From Robertmurraya siralis (lineage in GTDB: Bacteria > Bacillota > Bacilli > Bacillales > Cytobacillaceae), in NCBI RefSeq assembly GCF_005502275.1, contig NZ_SWLZ01000004.1, positions 62,001-126,000 on the forward strand: 64,000 nucleotides of DNA. Direction: 5' to 3'. Position 1 is the stretch's first letter; each line of letters starts with the position of its first letter. Positions 17,250 to 26,900 of the stretch are shown piece after piece. The position numbers and the translations under genes are program-made. Below the pieces are notes generated by a model that was given only the letters and a program-made list of their open reading frames with translations, did no database searches and was not told the DNA's origin.

Positions 17250-18161
17250 TTACCGATGAGCTGGATATGTATGTGCACGCGCAATCTTCTGAATCAATGC
17301 TACCTCTTCTTTCGTCAGTGGAGCAGAGTTTACGGCTTTTACGTTTTCTTGCAGTTGCCCAATGGAGCTTGCTCCAACAATGACAGATGCAACGGCAGGA
17401 TTTGCTAGATTGTAGCGTAAAGCAACTTCCGTTAACGGGCGAGAATCGGCGACCTTTTCCTGTAGTTCTGTGATGATTTGTTGAAGCTCATCATAGCTAT
17501 GCTCCAAGTATCCGGACGGAGAAGCCTTTTCCAGAGCTTTTTCACTTAAGAGTCCCTTGGCGACAGAGCCACGTGTTACGACACTGATCTGCTGTTCATG
17601 AAGGAAGGGAAGTACTTTCTCTTCAGGCTTTCGGTCAAGAATACTATATTGCATCATGACGGAAACAATGTTCGATTTTTTCGCATATTCACGAATCACA
17701 TTTGGACGGATCGAGGAAATGCCGTAATAACGAATAAACCCTTCTGCTTGTAATTCTTCGAAAGCTTCAATTGTTTCATCAATATTGTCTTCAATCGTTC
17801 CTCCGTGAAGTTGATAGAGATCGATATAATCTGTTTCGAGGCGCTTTAAATTTTGTTTGACCGCTTCTTTAATATAATGTTTTGAAGGATCCCAGCGCCA
17901 TCCGTCTTTCTGTTCATTCCAGCGATTGCCCACTTTAGTGGCAATAATGACTTGGTCGCGAACCTGCTTTAATGATTTACCAACGATTTCTTCGTTCACG
18001 CCGAAGTCGTATAAATCAGCAGTATCAAAATAGTTAATTCCTTCATCTAAGGCAGCTTCAATGATTTTTTGGGCATGAGCTTTGTCTGTTCCTAGGGACA
18101 TGCAACCCAGACCTAATTCTGTCACTTGCAAATCAGATTTTCCTAGCCTGTTTTTTTTCAT
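17250..18161 (-). CDS. yqkF: Aldo/keto reductase (YqkF)
   Basis: 303-residue NADPH-dependent aldo-keto reductase with a TIM-barrel fold. The catalytic set is visible: Asp and Tyr in FDTADLYDFG, Lys in IATKVG and His in YQLHGGT; the cofactor end is VIVGASSIGQLQENV. The ATG at 18161 (MKKNRLGKS) is preceded by a GAGGTG site; an upstream in-frame start at 18215 has none. Natural substrate unknown. Divergent from mciZ/nudF as in B. subtilis. Confidence 0.9.
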   Translation of the reverse strand: MKKNRLGKSDLQVTELGLGCMSLGTDKAHAQKIIEAALDEGINYFDTADLYDFGVNEEIVGKSLKQVRDQVIIATKVGNRWNEQKDGWRWDPSKHYIKEAVKQNLKRLETDYIDLYQLHGGTIEDNIDETIEAFEELQAEGFIRYYGISSIRPNVIREYAKKSNIVSVMMQYSILDRKPEEKVLPFLHEQQISVVTRGSVAKGLLSEKALEKASPSGYLEHSYDELQQIITELQEKVADSRPLTEVALRYNLANPAVASVIVGASSIGQLQENVKAVNSAPLTKEEVALIQKIARAHTYPAHR

Positions 18162-18223
18162 TTTCTTCACCTCTTCTTTTATTTTATTGTATAAAAAATG
18201 AAGAACAAAGAACAAACTAATTG

Positions 18224-18361
18224 CTAGACTTTATTGTTTTTTATATGTTGAATCCAATCATTGACATAATGATGATATTGATTATATTGTGTTAGTTTCT
18301 TTTGTACTTCTTGAGCTTTGCCAATCAGAATTATCTTTCTTTTATGCACATATACCTTCAT
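18224..18361 (-). CDS. mciZ: MciZ, mother-cell peptide inhibitor of FtsZ
   Basis: 45-residue peptide beginning MKVYVHKRKIILIGKAQEV and containing YVNDWI near the end. It aligns by eye with B. subtilis MciZ (about 40 residues), which shares MKV, the V/I-rich strand followed by GKA, and YVxDWI. MciZ caps FtsZ filaments in the mother cell during sporulation. A strong GGAGG site lies 7 nt upstream of the ATG at 18361; another ATG at 18365 is out of frame and too close to it. CATACTTA at 18378-18385 (minus strand) resembles a sigma-E -10, but the -35 is poor. It lies between yqkF and nudF. Confidence 0.8.
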   Translation of the reverse strand: MKVYVHKRKIILIGKAQEVQKKLTQYNQYHHYVNDWIQHIKNNKV

Positions 18362-18433
18362 TCATACTCCTCCAAATTAAGTATGCTACACTATATGTAC
18401 AGATCATTTAGGAATAGAACTGGAGGACTTATG

Positions 18434-18985
18434 ATGAAAAGTCTTGAGGAAAAGACCATTAAGACAGAACCAATTTTTTCAGGGAGAATAATTCGCCTTC
18501 AAGTGGATGAGGTAGAATTACCGAATGGAAATACATCAACACGGGAAATTGTAAAGCACCCTGGAGCGGTTGCGGTCATCCCCATTACAAGCGACAATAA
18601 AATCGTTATGGTTGAGCAGTATCGTAAACCGATGGAGAAGGTATTGGTCGAAATACCAGCGGGCAAGCTAGAAAAAGGGGAGGAGCCTGCATATACAGCG
18701 GTAAGAGAACTCGAAGAGGAAACGGGCTATGAGAGTCAATCGTTAGAATGGCTTATTTCTTTTTACACATCACCAGGATTTGCAGATGAAATTGTCCATT
18801 TATATGTGGCAAAGGGGTTAGTAAAGAAAGAAAATGCAGCAAGCCTTGATGAGGATGAGTTTGTGAACGTGCTGGAGGTTACATTGGAAGAGGCGATTGA
18901 GTTCGTGAGGGAACAACGGGTTTATGATGCAAAAACAGCTTATGCGATTCAATATTTACAACTTCAAGAGGCGTTGAAAAAGTGA
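18434..18985 (+). CDS. nudF: ADP-ribose pyrophosphatase (Nudix hydrolase)
   Basis: 183-residue Nudix enzyme hydrolysing ADP-ribose to AMP and ribose 5-phosphate. The Nudix box runs GKLEKGEEP...RELEEETGY with all conserved Gly/Glu/Arg positions. SPGFADE, typical of the ADPRase subgroup, follows. Start ATG 18434 is 8 nt from GGAGG; ATG 18431 one codon earlier is possible. The GTG start of the next gene overlaps its TGA by 4 nt. Confidence 0.93.
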   Translation: MKSLEEKTIKTEPIFSGRIIRLQVDEVELPNGNTSTREIVKHPGAVAVIPITSDNKIVMVEQYRKPMEKVLVEIPAGKLEKGEEPAYTAVRELEEETGYESQSLEWLISFYTSPGFADEIVHLYVAKGLVKKENAASLDEDEFVNVLEVTLEEAIEFVREQRVYDAKTAYAIQYLQLQEALKK

Positions 18986-20154
18986 ACGATTATTTTGTAG
19001 ATTTACATATCCATATTGGCAGAACGGAAACAGGTCGAGCGGTTAAAATTACAGGAGCAAAAACATTGACTTTTTCAAATATCATTGCCCATGCAAGGGA
19101 TTTGAAAGGGCTACATATGGTTGGGATTATAGATTGTCATTCACCTGAAGTGATCATGGAAATGGAGCGGCTTCTAGAGGAAGGAAAATTGCTTGAGCTT
19201 GAGGAAGGTGGTCTTTATTATGAAGGGTTGACAGTCATTCCGGGCTCGGAACTTGAAATCTATGATGAGGGAACGAATGGTCCAATTCATGTCCTCTGTT
19301 ACTTTGCAAATCTTAAGGCAATGAAAAGTTTTTCCGACTGGCTAACAAATCATCTGAAAAATATTCATTTAAGCTCACAGCGTGTTTATGTAACTGGAAG
19401 GGAACTGCAAGAAAAAGTAAAGGAGCTTGCTGGTTTATTTATGCCAGCCCATGTATTTACGCCATTTAAAAGCCTTTATGGAAAAGGGGTAAAGAAATCA
19501 TTAACAGAAGTTTTTGATCCTTCACTAATCGCTGGCATTGAACTTGGGTTAAGCGCGGATACACAAATGGCGGATCAAATAATAGAGCTTCATTCTTATC
19601 CTTTTTTAACTAATTCTGATGCCCATTCGCTTGCAAAAATTGCAAGGGAATATCAAAAAATCCGTATGGAAAAAGCGACCTTTATCCATTTAGAAGAAGC
19701 GCTAAGAGAGACAAACGGCCAGCAAATTGTCGAAAACTATGGACTTGATCCACTTTTAGGAAAATACCATCAAACAGTTTGTGCAAAATGTTTCGCGAGA
19801 GCAGATCAGTATCAAAAAATATGTCAACAGTGCGGTCATGGAAAAGTGATAAAAGGGGTTGCGGAGCGTATAAGTGAGTTAAAAACGTCTGATCATGGAC
19901 GGTTGCAGCGACCTCCATATATTGCTCAAGTTCCGCTGCAATTTATTCCTGGGCTTGGTCCGAAATGGTTTGATAAGCTGTTGAATCACTTTGGGACCGA
20001 AATGGCAATTTTGCATACAGTGCCGGAGTCTGCTTTATATGAGGTTGTACCAGAAAAAATCGCACAATATATTGTTCAAGCGAGAAGGGGAACCTTGTCT
20101 TTAGCTGCTGGTGGCGGCGGTAAATATGGAAAAATTTCTGCTAAATTGGATTAG
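18982..20154 (+). CDS. Endonuclease Q family protein (PHP domain plus zinc finger)
   Basis: 390 residues. The N-terminal PHP-type metallo-domain has DLHIHIGR, GIIDCHSPE, PGSELEIY and TNSDAHSL, supplying metal ligands. A CxxC...CxxC zinc finger (CAKCF...CQQCGH) follows, and a C-terminal helix-hairpin-helix (FIPGLGPKWFDKLL) binds DNA. This architecture matches EndoQ, which nicks DNA 5' of deaminated bases such as hypoxanthine, uracil and xanthine, known in archaea and a few Bacillus. GTG start overlaps nudF (coupled). Its pairing with a Nudix hydrolase fits nucleotide damage control. Confidence 0.85.
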   Translation: MNDYFVDLHIHIGRTETGRAVKITGAKTLTFSNIIAHARDLKGLHMVGIIDCHSPEVIMEMERLLEEGKLLELEEGGLYYEGLTVIPGSELEIYDEGTNGPIHVLCYFANLKAMKSFSDWLTNHLKNIHLSSQRVYVTGRELQEKVKELAGLFMPAHVFTPFKSLYGKGVKKSLTEVFDPSLIAGIELGLSADTQMADQIIELHSYPFLTNSDAHSLAKIAREYQKIRMEKATFIHLEEALRETNGQQIVENYGLDPLLGKYHQTVCAKCFARADQYQKICQQCGHGKVIKGVAERISELKTSDHGRLQRPPYIAQVPLQFIPGLGPKWFDKLLNHFGTEMAILHTVPESALYEVVPEKIAQYIVQARRGTLSLAAGGGGKYGKISAKLD

Positions 20155-20250
20155 TTGTTAGATAAGACAAGATTCATTCTCGTTGCTGGTAAAGTACATT
20201 TGTTAAAAAATGGACGATTAATAGATTCTTCTTTTTTAATAGATTCTCAT

Positions 20251-20280
20251 GTCATATAAGAGTTCAATAAGGCATACATT
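20251..20280 (+). promoter_or_regulatory. Sigma-E promoter of spoIIM
   Basis: GTCATATA (20251-20258), a 14-nt spacer and CATACATT (20273-20280) match the sigma-E -35 GTCATATT and -10 CATACAnT closely, 39 nt before the spoIIM start. Confidence 0.85.
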
Positions 20281-20318
20281 TTATTGTAAGTCTATTTAGA
20301 ACTTTAGGAGGCCATGGC

Positions 20319-20960
20319 ATGAAGAAAAAGAAGTACCAGGATATTGTCATTAATCATTTTCGCGAACATTCGTCCATATATTTGTTTGTGGTCGTCCTCT
20401 TTCTTATGGGAGTGATTTTTGGAGCGGTCGTAGTAAATAGCTTGAGCTTAACGCAAAAAGAAGATTTATTTTATTATTTATCTCAGTTTTTTGGACAAGT
20501 ATCAGATGGAAAAGTCGCCGCTTCTAATGATTTATTCATGCAGAGCTTTTTCCACAATAGTAAATTTGTTGGTTTAATGTGGATATTAGGGATTTCAATT
20601 ATCGGACTTCCTGTTATACTTGTGCTATTATTTATTAAAGGCATGGTTGTTGGTTTTACAGTCGGCTTTTTAGTTAATCAAATGGGATGGAATGGATTTT
20701 TACTTTCTTTTGTGTCGATCTTGCCACAAAATTTAATCATCATTCCTATCTTTATTTTTGGCGCAACTCTATCAGTGGCGTTTTCTATTAAAATGATTAG
20801 AAGACAATTTATGAAGAAGTTAGGTCAGCCTATTTTTCCGTTGCTTGGTAGATATGTACTGGCTTATATCGCTGTACTCGCCATATTAATGGCTGCGGCA
20901 GGCATTGAAGCTTACGTATCACCGACTTTAATGAAGCTGGTAGTAAGTGCAGTACAGTAA
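20319..20960 (+). CDS. spoIIM: Stage II sporulation protein M
   Basis: 213-residue polytopic mother-cell membrane protein with about five hydrophobic segments. With SpoIID and SpoIIP it drives septal peptidoglycan hydrolysis and engulfment. The family sequence LPQNLIIIPIFIFG in the central helix is recognisable. Preceded by GGAGGCC and a sigma-E promoter, followed by an AAAATGATT/AATCATTTT hairpin (20988-21015). Confidence 0.95.
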   Translation: MKKKKYQDIVINHFREHSSIYLFVVVLFLMGVIFGAVVVNSLSLTQKEDLFYYLSQFFGQVSDGKVAASNDLFMQSFFHNSKFVGLMWILGISIIGLPVILVLLFIKGMVVGFTVGFLVNQMGWNGFLLSFVSILPQNLIIIPIFIFGATLSVAFSIKMIRRQFMKKLGQPIFPLLGRYVLAYIAVLAILMAAAGIEAYVSPTLMKLVVSAVQ

Positions 20961-20987
20961 ACAGAAGCCTTGAATAGTTAATAAATT

Positions 20988-21019
20988 AAAATGATTGTTA
21001 TTTAAAAATCATTTTCTTT
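20988..21019 (+). terminator. Terminator of spoIIM
   Basis: AAAATGATT (20988-20996) pairs with AATCATTTT (21007-21015), followed by CTTTC. Confidence 0.6.
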
Positions 21020-21025
21020 CCTTGA

Positions 21026-21040
21026 TTGTAATGATTTTAT
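21026..21040 (+). promoter_or_regulatory. Possible PerR/Fur-type operator before fur
   Basis: TTGTAATGATTTTAT resembles the Per box TTATAATnATTATAA (11 of 14 defined positions). It overlaps the region just upstream of the fur -35; B. subtilis fur is PerR-regulated, so this fits, but the match is imperfect. Confidence 0.4.
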
Positions 21041-21041
21041 T

Positions 21042-21069
21042 TTGAAATTGCTCAGCTCTCTGTTATAAT
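21042..21069 (+). promoter_or_regulatory. Sigma-A promoter of fur
   Basis: TTGAAA (21042-21047), a 16-nt spacer and TATAAT (21064-21069), preceded by TGn (extended -10). The fur start lies 34 nt downstream. Confidence 0.75.
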
Positions 21070-21103
21070 AAAAGCGTGACAGTGGCGAGGAGGACAAATC
21101 ATA

Positions 21104-21553
21104 ATGGAAACAAGAATTGAAAGAATTAAGAAGCATTTACATTCATCTAGCTATAAGTTAACACCTCAGCGTGAGGCGACCGTGAGAGTTTTGTTAGAGC
21201 ACGAAGAGGATCATTTAAGCGCTGAAGATGTCTACCTCCTTGTTAAAGAGAAGTCACCTGAAATTGGTTTAGCAACTGTTTATAGAACACTAGAGTTATT
21301 AACGGAGTTAAAAATAGTAGACAAAATAAATTTTGGAGATGGCGTTTCCCGCTATGATTTAAGACAAGAGGGGGCTGCGCATTTCCATCATCATTTAGTT
21401 TGTATTGAATGTGGCGCTGTTGATGAAATCCAAGAGGATCTATTAGAGGACGTAGAAGCTGTTGTGGAACAAAGATGGAACTTTAAAATTAAAGATCATC
21501 GCCTAACCTTTCATGGAATTTGCTATCGTTGTCAAGATAAAGATGAAGAATAA
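21104..21553 (+). CDS. fur: Ferric uptake regulator
   Basis: 149-residue Fur-family repressor. The N-terminal winged helix has LTPQREATVR and LATVYRTLELL; the metal/dimerisation domain has AAHFHHHLVCIECG and a C-terminal CYRC completing the structural Zn site. Location between spoIIM and yqzK-xerD identifies it as Fur rather than PerR or Zur. Own promoter and terminator, so a monocistron. Confidence 0.95.
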   Translation: METRIERIKKHLHSSSYKLTPQREATVRVLLEHEEDHLSAEDVYLLVKEKSPEIGLATVYRTLELLTELKIVDKINFGDGVSRYDLRQEGAAHFHHHLVCIECGAVDEIQEDLLEDVEAVVEQRWNFKIKDHRLTFHGICYRCQDKDEE

Positions 21554-21556
21554 GAT

Positions 21557-21590
21557 AAAAGCCTTTTTCTACCTGGAAAAAGGCTTTTTT
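21557..21590 (+). terminator. Terminator of fur
   Basis: AAAAGCCTTTTTC pairs with GAAAAAGGCTTTT, followed by TT. In the remaining gap up to 21941 I see no convincing gene; the open frame at 21596-21856 lacks an RBS and family features. Confidence 0.85.
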
Positions 21591-21941
21591 GTTGTTTGGG
21601 AAAAGGCATACGTTTACGTCTAGCACAAGCGTTTAATGTTAATCCGTTTTCGCTAAGTCAGCCTCTGGCACAAGATCTGGACTTTTACAGTTTGTATAGT
21701 CATGAGCGCGAAGGAAGGTTCTTAAGTTCATCTTTGCAGGAACAACTCGATATATTGTTTTTATTCTCGTTTTTCCGATATTATACCGATAAGAGCTTAA
21801 AGAGATATGTATGGGAGGTATATTTCTTGTCCTATTTGGCATATCTTTTACTATAAGGATGTTCTTTTAGTTGTTATGTAAGTGGCTAGGCATTTTTTTA
21901 AATTGAACAACTATATGAGCTGTTTTGGAGGAACGAATAAA

Positions 21942-22169
21942 ATGAAATCATGGCTTAAGCTTGTATTAAATACATTTAAAGTATTTTTGCTATTCACAGC
22001 ATGCACAATTCTTTTTTACTATGGTATTATATGGGTAAATGAAGAGTATCAGGATTATCACCGCTATGATGAGCCAAGTGGATCAGCGATTAAAGTATCG
22101 GCAAATGTCAATGAGGAAACGCCATCATGGTTCAATCGGTTAATTTTGTTTTACTTAAACGGGGAGTAA
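21942..22169 (+). CDS. yqzK: YqzK family protein (DUF4227)
   Basis: 75-residue small membrane protein: an N-terminal TM helix (about residues 10-30) and a short hydrophilic tail. Its place between fur and xerD and the [19 protein letters not shown] motif match YqzK/DUF4227. ATG 21942 with GGAGGA 9 nt upstream. Its TAA touches the region upstream of xerD, so coupling is likely. Function unknown. Confidence 0.85.
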   Translation: MKSWLKLVLNTFKVFLLFTACTILFYYGIIWVNEEYQDYHRYDEPSGSAIKVSANVNEETPSWFNRLILFYLNGE

Positions 22170-22174
22170 TGTTC

Positions 22175-23068
22175 ATGGAGCTTCAACTGAAAGATTTTAT
22201 CCATTTCTTACTAGTCGAAAAAGGACTAGCAGAAAATACGCTTATTTCATATGAACGAGATTTGAAAAGCTATATTAAATTTTTGCAAGAAAACGAAGGA
22301 ATCTCGCATTTTCAGAATGTTCAACGAGCGCAAATTGTTCATTTTCTAGGGTTCTTAAAAGAACAGGGTAAATCAGCAAAAACAATGGCTCGTCATACTG
22401 CTTCTATACGTGCTTTTCATCAATTTATGTTAAGGGAGCGAATTGTTGAACAAGATCCTTCCGTTCACATCGATACACCAAGGCTTGAGAGAAGTCTTCC
22501 TAAAGTTTTAAGCATGAATGAAGTAGAGCGGTTGCTAGATTCGCCAAAGGCTGAGAACCATTATGGAAAAAGAGATAAAGCGATGCTTGAGCTTCTTTAT
22601 GCGACTGGGATTCGAGTTAGTGAACTTATTAGTTTGAATATAGATGATGCCCATTTAACGATGGGATTTGTCCGTTGTATTGGAAAAGGGAATAAAGAAA
22701 GAATTATCCCATTAGGAAAGTCTGCAACAAACGCCATTCAGGAATATTTAGATAACGGGCGACCGAATTTTGTCTCGAAAAAACATAGGGATGATGCCTT
22801 ATTTTTAAATCATCACGGAAAAAGATTAACAAGGCAAGGTTTTTGGAAGATTTTAAAACGGCTTACGAGTGAAGCTGGTATTCAAAAAGATCTTACTCCT
22901 CATACGTTACGCCATTCCTTTGCCACTCATTTATTGGAAAATGGTGCAGACTTAAGAGCAGTTCAAGAAATGCTTGGACATGCTGATATTTCAACAACAC
23001 AAATTTATACCCATGTAACGAAGACACGCTTGAAGGATGTATATAGTAAGTTTCACCCGCGTGCCTAA
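22175..23068 (+). CDS. xerD: Site-specific tyrosine recombinase XerD
   Basis: 297-residue tyrosine recombinase resolving chromosome dimers at dif with XerC. N-terminal SAM-like core-binding domain (residues 1-90). The catalytic domain has Arg in TGIRVSEL, Lys in [18 protein letters not shown] and [14 protein letters not shown] with the final Tyr nucleophile. ATG 22175 is favoured by GGGGAG 8 nt upstream; the ATG at 22169 is too close to it. Length equals the usual family size. Confidence 0.95.
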   Translation: MELQLKDFIHFLLVEKGLAENTLISYERDLKSYIKFLQENEGISHFQNVQRAQIVHFLGFLKEQGKSAKTMARHTASIRAFHQFMLRERIVEQDPSVHIDTPRLERSLPKVLSMNEVERLLDSPKAENHYGKRDKAMLELLYATGIRVSELISLNIDDAHLTMGFVRCIGKGNKERIIPLGKSATNAIQEYLDNGRPNFVSKKHRDDALFLNHHGKRLTRQGFWKILKRLTSEAGIQKDLTPHTLRHSFATHLLENGADLRAVQEMLGHADISTTQIYTHVTKTRLKDVYSKFHPRA

Positions 23069-23087
23069 TAGAGTAATAGATTTTTTC

Positions 23088-23117
23088 GGCTACTTAGGAT
23101 TTATAGGTAGCTTTTTC
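23088..23117 (+). terminator. Probable terminator of xerD
   Basis: GGCTAC (23088-23093) pairs with GTAGCT (23107-23112), followed by TTTT. Confidence 0.55.
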
Positions 23118-23267
23118 TTGCCACTTTTTAGTAAAATATAGATGTCAGACTTCCGACGAATTAAAGTCAATTGTATTCTATGTTTAAAGCAGGGAAAAGT
23201 AAGCAATATAAATGATCAACGGTGATTAATAGTCAATAATCAATGATGTTGCCAAGGAGGAGATTGA

Positions 23268-24446
23268 ATGACATTTCAATATAAACGAATCTTTTTAATT
23301 GTCATGGATTCTGTAGGAATCGGTGAAGCACCAGATGCAGAACAGTTTGGCGATAAGGGAGCAGATACATTAGGGCATATTGCCGAAAGGATGAATGGTC
23401 TTCATATGCCGAATATGGGAAAACTGGGTCTCAGCAATATCCGTGAAATTAAAGGAATCGAAAAAGCAGAGAAACCGTTAGCTGTTCATACAAAAATGCA
23501 GGAGGCTTCGAGCGGAAAGGATACGATGACAGGGCACTGGGAAATTATGGGGTTGAATATTGATACTCCCTTCCGCGTATTTCCGAATGGATTTCCTGAA
23601 GAATTAATTTCCGAGCTTGAAGCAAGAACAGGAAGAAAGATTATCGGTAATAAGCCTGCAAGTGGAACCGAGATTCTCGTGGAGCTTGGTGAGGAGCATA
23701 TGAAAACCGGTGATTTAATCGTTTATACGTCGGCTGATTCTGTTCTGCAAATTGCTGCTCACGAAGACATTATCCCTATTGAAGAACAATATAAAATTTG
23801 CAAAATAGCTCGCGAACTGACACTTGATGAGAAGTATATGGTCGGACGCGTGATTGCTCGACCATTTGTCGGAGAGCCCGGTGCTTTTAAAAGAACCGCT
23901 AACAGACATGATTATGCATTAAAACCATTTGCTCGAACGGTCATGAATGAATTAAAAGATGCAGGCCTCGATGTTATTGCGATTGGAAAAATCTCTGATA
24001 TTTATGATGGAGAAGGGGTAACGGAATCGTTGCGAACGGTTTCTAATATGGATGGCATGGATAAGCTTGTGCAAACATTGGATATGGATTTTACTGGATT
24101 AAGCTTTTTAAACTTAGTCGATTTTGATGCTTTATTCGGACATAGAAGAGATCCGGAAGGATATGGAAAGGCTCTTGAAGAATATGATGCAAGATTGCCA
24201 GAGGTATTGGCAAAATTACAGGAAGATGATTTGCTTATTATAACAGCAGACCATGGAAACGACCCTGTACATCATGGAACAGACCATACCCGTGAATATG
24301 TTCCGTTGCTTGTTTATGCAAAAAATATAGAAGGGAAGTCATTGCCAATACGGGAGACGTTTGCTGATATTGGGGCAACAGTAGCTGAAAACTTTAAAGT
24401 AAAGCTCCCTAATTACGGACAAAGCTTTCTTGGTGATTTAAAGTAG
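23268..24446 (+). CDS. drm: Phosphopentomutase
   Basis: 392-residue alkaline-phosphatase-superfamily enzyme interconverting (deoxy)ribose 1- and 5-phosphates. Metal ligands are visible in [26 protein letters not shown] (phosphorylated Thr), [11 protein letters not shown] and [20 protein letters not shown]. Strong AAGGAGGAG site. First gene of drm-punA-pdp, which salvages nucleosides; also called deoB. Confidence 0.96.
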   Translation: MTFQYKRIFLIVMDSVGIGEAPDAEQFGDKGADTLGHIAERMNGLHMPNMGKLGLSNIREIKGIEKAEKPLAVHTKMQEASSGKDTMTGHWEIMGLNIDTPFRVFPNGFPEELISELEARTGRKIIGNKPASGTEILVELGEEHMKTGDLIVYTSADSVLQIAAHEDIIPIEEQYKICKIARELTLDEKYMVGRVIARPFVGEPGAFKRTANRHDYALKPFARTVMNELKDAGLDVIAIGKISDIYDGEGVTESLRTVSNMDGMDKLVQTLDMDFTGLSFLNLVDFDALFGHRRDPEGYGKALEEYDARLPEVLAKLQEDDLLIITADHGNDPVHHGTDHTREYVPLLVYAKNIEGKSLPIRETFADIGATVAENFKVKLPNYGQSFLGDLK

Positions 24447-24460
24447 TGGAGGGATCATGA

Positions 24461-25279
24461 ATGAATTATGAAAACATTGTAGCAGCAACTGAGTATTTAC
24501 AAAAAAAGCTCGATTTGAAACCTGAAATTGGCCTCATCCTCGGTTCTGGGCTAGGAGTACTGGCTGATGAAATTGAAAATGCAGTAAGCATTCCTTATCA
24601 GGAAATTCCTGATTTTCCAGTATCGACTGTGGAAGGCCATGCCGGTCAGTTAGTTTTCGGCCAATTAAACGGGGCACCTGTTGTAGCCATGCAAGGAAGA
24701 TTTCATTATTATGAGGGCTACAGCTTTGAGCAAGTGACTTTCCCGGTTCGAGTAATGAAAGAACTCGGGGTGAAGTCGCTTATTGTGACAAATGCTGCTG
24801 GAGGCATCAACGAGTCTTTTTCAGCTGGTGACCTTATGCTAATTACTGATCATATTAATAATATGGGCTCTAATCCTTTAATTGGAAAGAATGATTCGCG
24901 ATTAGGTGCAAGATTTCCGGATATGTCAGAGGCGTATTCAAAAGAACTTATTCATAAAGCCAAAGCGATTGCTTCACAGTTAAACATTAAGCTTCAAGAA
25001 GGTGTATACGTTGGCAATACGGGTCCTACATATGAAACGCCTGCTGAAGTAAGGATGCTACGGGTAATGGGTGGCGATGCAGTGGGAATGTCGACAGTTC
25101 CAGAGGTAATCGTAGCTCGCCATAGCGGTCTTGAAGTGTTAGGAATATCTTGTATTTCGAACATGGCTTCCGGCATTCTTGATCAACCGTTAAACCATGA
25201 AGAAGTAATTGAAACAACAGAAAAAGTGAAAGAAAATTTTCTTCGTTTTGTCAAAGCAATGATCAAGGAATTAAAGTAA
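24461..25279 (+). CDS. punA: Purine nucleoside phosphorylase
   Basis: 272-residue trimeric-type PNP cleaving guanosine/inosine with phosphate. Phosphate-site GSGLG near residue 30, MQGRFHYYEGY, TNAAGGI and the base-site VGMSTVPEVIVARH are visible. ATG 24461 follows GGAGGG; an ATG at 24457 hits a stop after four codons. 14 nt after drm, the same operon. Also called pupG or deoD-like; the size and motifs fit PunA, not the hexameric DeoD. Confidence 0.95.
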   Translation: MNYENIVAATEYLQKKLDLKPEIGLILGSGLGVLADEIENAVSIPYQEIPDFPVSTVEGHAGQLVFGQLNGAPVVAMQGRFHYYEGYSFEQVTFPVRVMKELGVKSLIVTNAAGGINESFSAGDLMLITDHINNMGSNPLIGKNDSRLGARFPDMSEAYSKELIHKAKAIASQLNIKLQEGVYVGNTGPTYETPAEVRMLRVMGGDAVGMSTVPEVIVARHSGLEVLGISCISNMASGILDQPLNHEEVIETTEKVKENFLRFVKAMIKELK

Positions 25280-25319
25280 AACCGATAATCATCTATTTCT
25301 GAAAAAGTGGTGAATACAC

Positions 25320-26624
25320 GTGAGAATGGTCGATTTAATTGAAAAGAAGCGAGACGGAAAAGAACTAACCACAGAAGAGATTCAGTTCATTATTGAAGGA
25401 TACACTAAAGGTGAAATCCCAGATTATCAAGTAAGTGCACTGACAATGGCGATTTATTTTCAAGGGATGACTGAAAAAGAACGGGCAGATCTTACGTTGG
25501 CGATGGTTCGCTCAGGGGAGCAGATAGATCTTTCAGCGATAGAAGGGATTAAGGTTGATAAGCATTCAACTGGGGGAGTGGGAGACACCACGACCCTTGT
25601 ACTAGGTCCCTTGGTCGCTTCGGTTGGAGTGCCAGTTGCAAAAATGTCAGGACGCGGTCTTGGCCATACTGGTGGAACCATTGATAAATTGGAATCGATT
25701 TCTGGATTTCATGTTGAAATAACAAAGGAAGAATTTATTCGTTTAGTAAATAAGAATAAGCTAGCTGTCATCGGCCAAAGTGGAAATTTAACGCCAGCAG
25801 ATAAGAAGCTTTATGCCCTGCGAGATGTGACGGCGACAGTGGACAGCATTCCGCTCATTGCTAGCTCGATTATGAGTAAAAAAATTGCTGCTGGCGCCGA
25901 TGCCATCGTTTTGGATGTAAAAACCGGTGCCGGAGCCTTTATGAAAACGATTGAAGATTCCCGGGCGCTTGCGAAAGCAATGGTTCGAATCGGTAATAAT
26001 GTGGGCAGAAAGACAATGGCGGTTATATCTGATATGAATCAGCCACTTGGCTTTGCGATTGGCAATGCTTTAGAGGTCAAAGAAGCAATTGATACATTAA
26101 AAGGGGAGGGACCGGAAGATTTAACAGAGCTGTGCCTTGCCCTTGGAAGTCAGATGGTGCTTTTGGCCAATAAGGCGAGTAATCTCCAAGAAGCACGAGA
26201 GAAGCTACAAGTTGTCATTGAAAATGGAACTGCTTTGGAAGTATTTAAAACCTTTTTACAGTCACAAGGTGGAGACAGTTCAGTTGTGGATGACCCGTCC
26301 AAGCTTCCACAAGCAAAATACATTTTTGAATTAGAAGCAAAAGAAGATGGCTATGTAACAGAAATGGTCGCTGATGAAATAGGAACGGCAGCGATGCTTC
26401 TTGGAGCAGGTAGAGCGACAAAAGAGTCAAACATCGATTTAGCAGTCGGCTTTATCCTCAATAAAAAAATTGGTGATAAAGTGACAAAAGGTCAATCACT
26501 TGTGACGATTTACAGCAATTTTGAAGACGTCAGCGAAGTGAAAGAAAAACTCTATCGAAATATTAAAGTCTCACCATCAAAAGTGGATGCACCAACCCTT
26601 ATATATGAAATAATTACGGAATAA
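25320..26624 (+). CDS. pdp: Pyrimidine-nucleoside phosphorylase
   Basis: 434-residue dimeric thymidine/uridine phosphorylase. The family signature region [19 protein letters not shown] is evident with the phosphate-binding [13 protein letters not shown] before it. The C-terminal PYNP domain begins near residue 340. GTG start (MRMVD) agrees with the B. subtilis protein; GGTGA is 7 nt upstream. Third gene of the nucleoside operon, ended by a strong terminator. Confidence 0.95.
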   Translation: MRMVDLIEKKRDGKELTTEEIQFIIEGYTKGEIPDYQVSALTMAIYFQGMTEKERADLTLAMVRSGEQIDLSAIEGIKVDKHSTGGVGDTTTLVLGPLVASVGVPVAKMSGRGLGHTGGTIDKLESISGFHVEITKEEFIRLVNKNKLAVIGQSGNLTPADKKLYALRDVTATVDSIPLIASSIMSKKIAAGADAIVLDVKTGAGAFMKTIEDSRALAKAMVRIGNNVGRKTMAVISDMNQPLGFAIGNALEVKEAIDTLKGEGPEDLTELCLALGSQMVLLANKASNLQEAREKLQVVIENGTALEVFKTFLQSQGGDSSVVDDPSKLPQAKYIFELEAKEDGYVTEMVADEIGTAAMLLGAGRATKESNIDLAVGFILNKKIGDKVTKGQSLVTIYSNFEDVSEVKEKLYRNIKVSPSKVDAPTLIYEIITE

Positions 26625-26646
26625 AACAGCAGTGAACTTCAAACTG

Positions 26647-26685
26647 GACCATCAACAAATAATATGTTGATGGTCTTTCTTTTTG
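26647..26685 (+). terminator. Terminator of drm-punA-pdp
   Basis: GACCATCAACA (26647-26657) pairs perfectly with TGTTGATGGTC (26665-26675), followed by TTTCTTTTT. Confidence 0.9.
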
Positions 26686-26706
26686 TTGCGAAATCTCAGT
26701 CACAGA

Positions 26707-26773
26707 GCAAACTGAAAGGCTGGAAGAAAATGAGCCAAAAAATCAACATCGTTATATAACAAAGTCACGCTTA
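26707..26773 (+). repeat. Remnant related to the sdhC-sdhA element
   Basis: Order and spacing of ACTGAAAGG, AATGAGCC, AATCAACA, ATATAACAA and GCTTAA parallel the right half of the element at 1757-1816, with numerous differences. No left arm or TIR partner found, so it looks like a decayed half copy. Confidence 0.45.
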
Positions 26774-26900
26774 AAAAGATTTTTGCTGCCATTCAAGAGA
26801 CATTTTGCTATTATTTAGTTGCCCGCTGCATCAAAAAGTTATTGTTGAGAAACCGAACGAATCAAGTATGTCTCTAATTAGTATTTTTTTAGGAGGTATT

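Noticed and set aside
21596-21856. 86-codon frame between fur and yqzK
   Set aside because: Begins inside the fur terminator area without RBS; composition not protein-like; the opposite strand has an equally poor frame.
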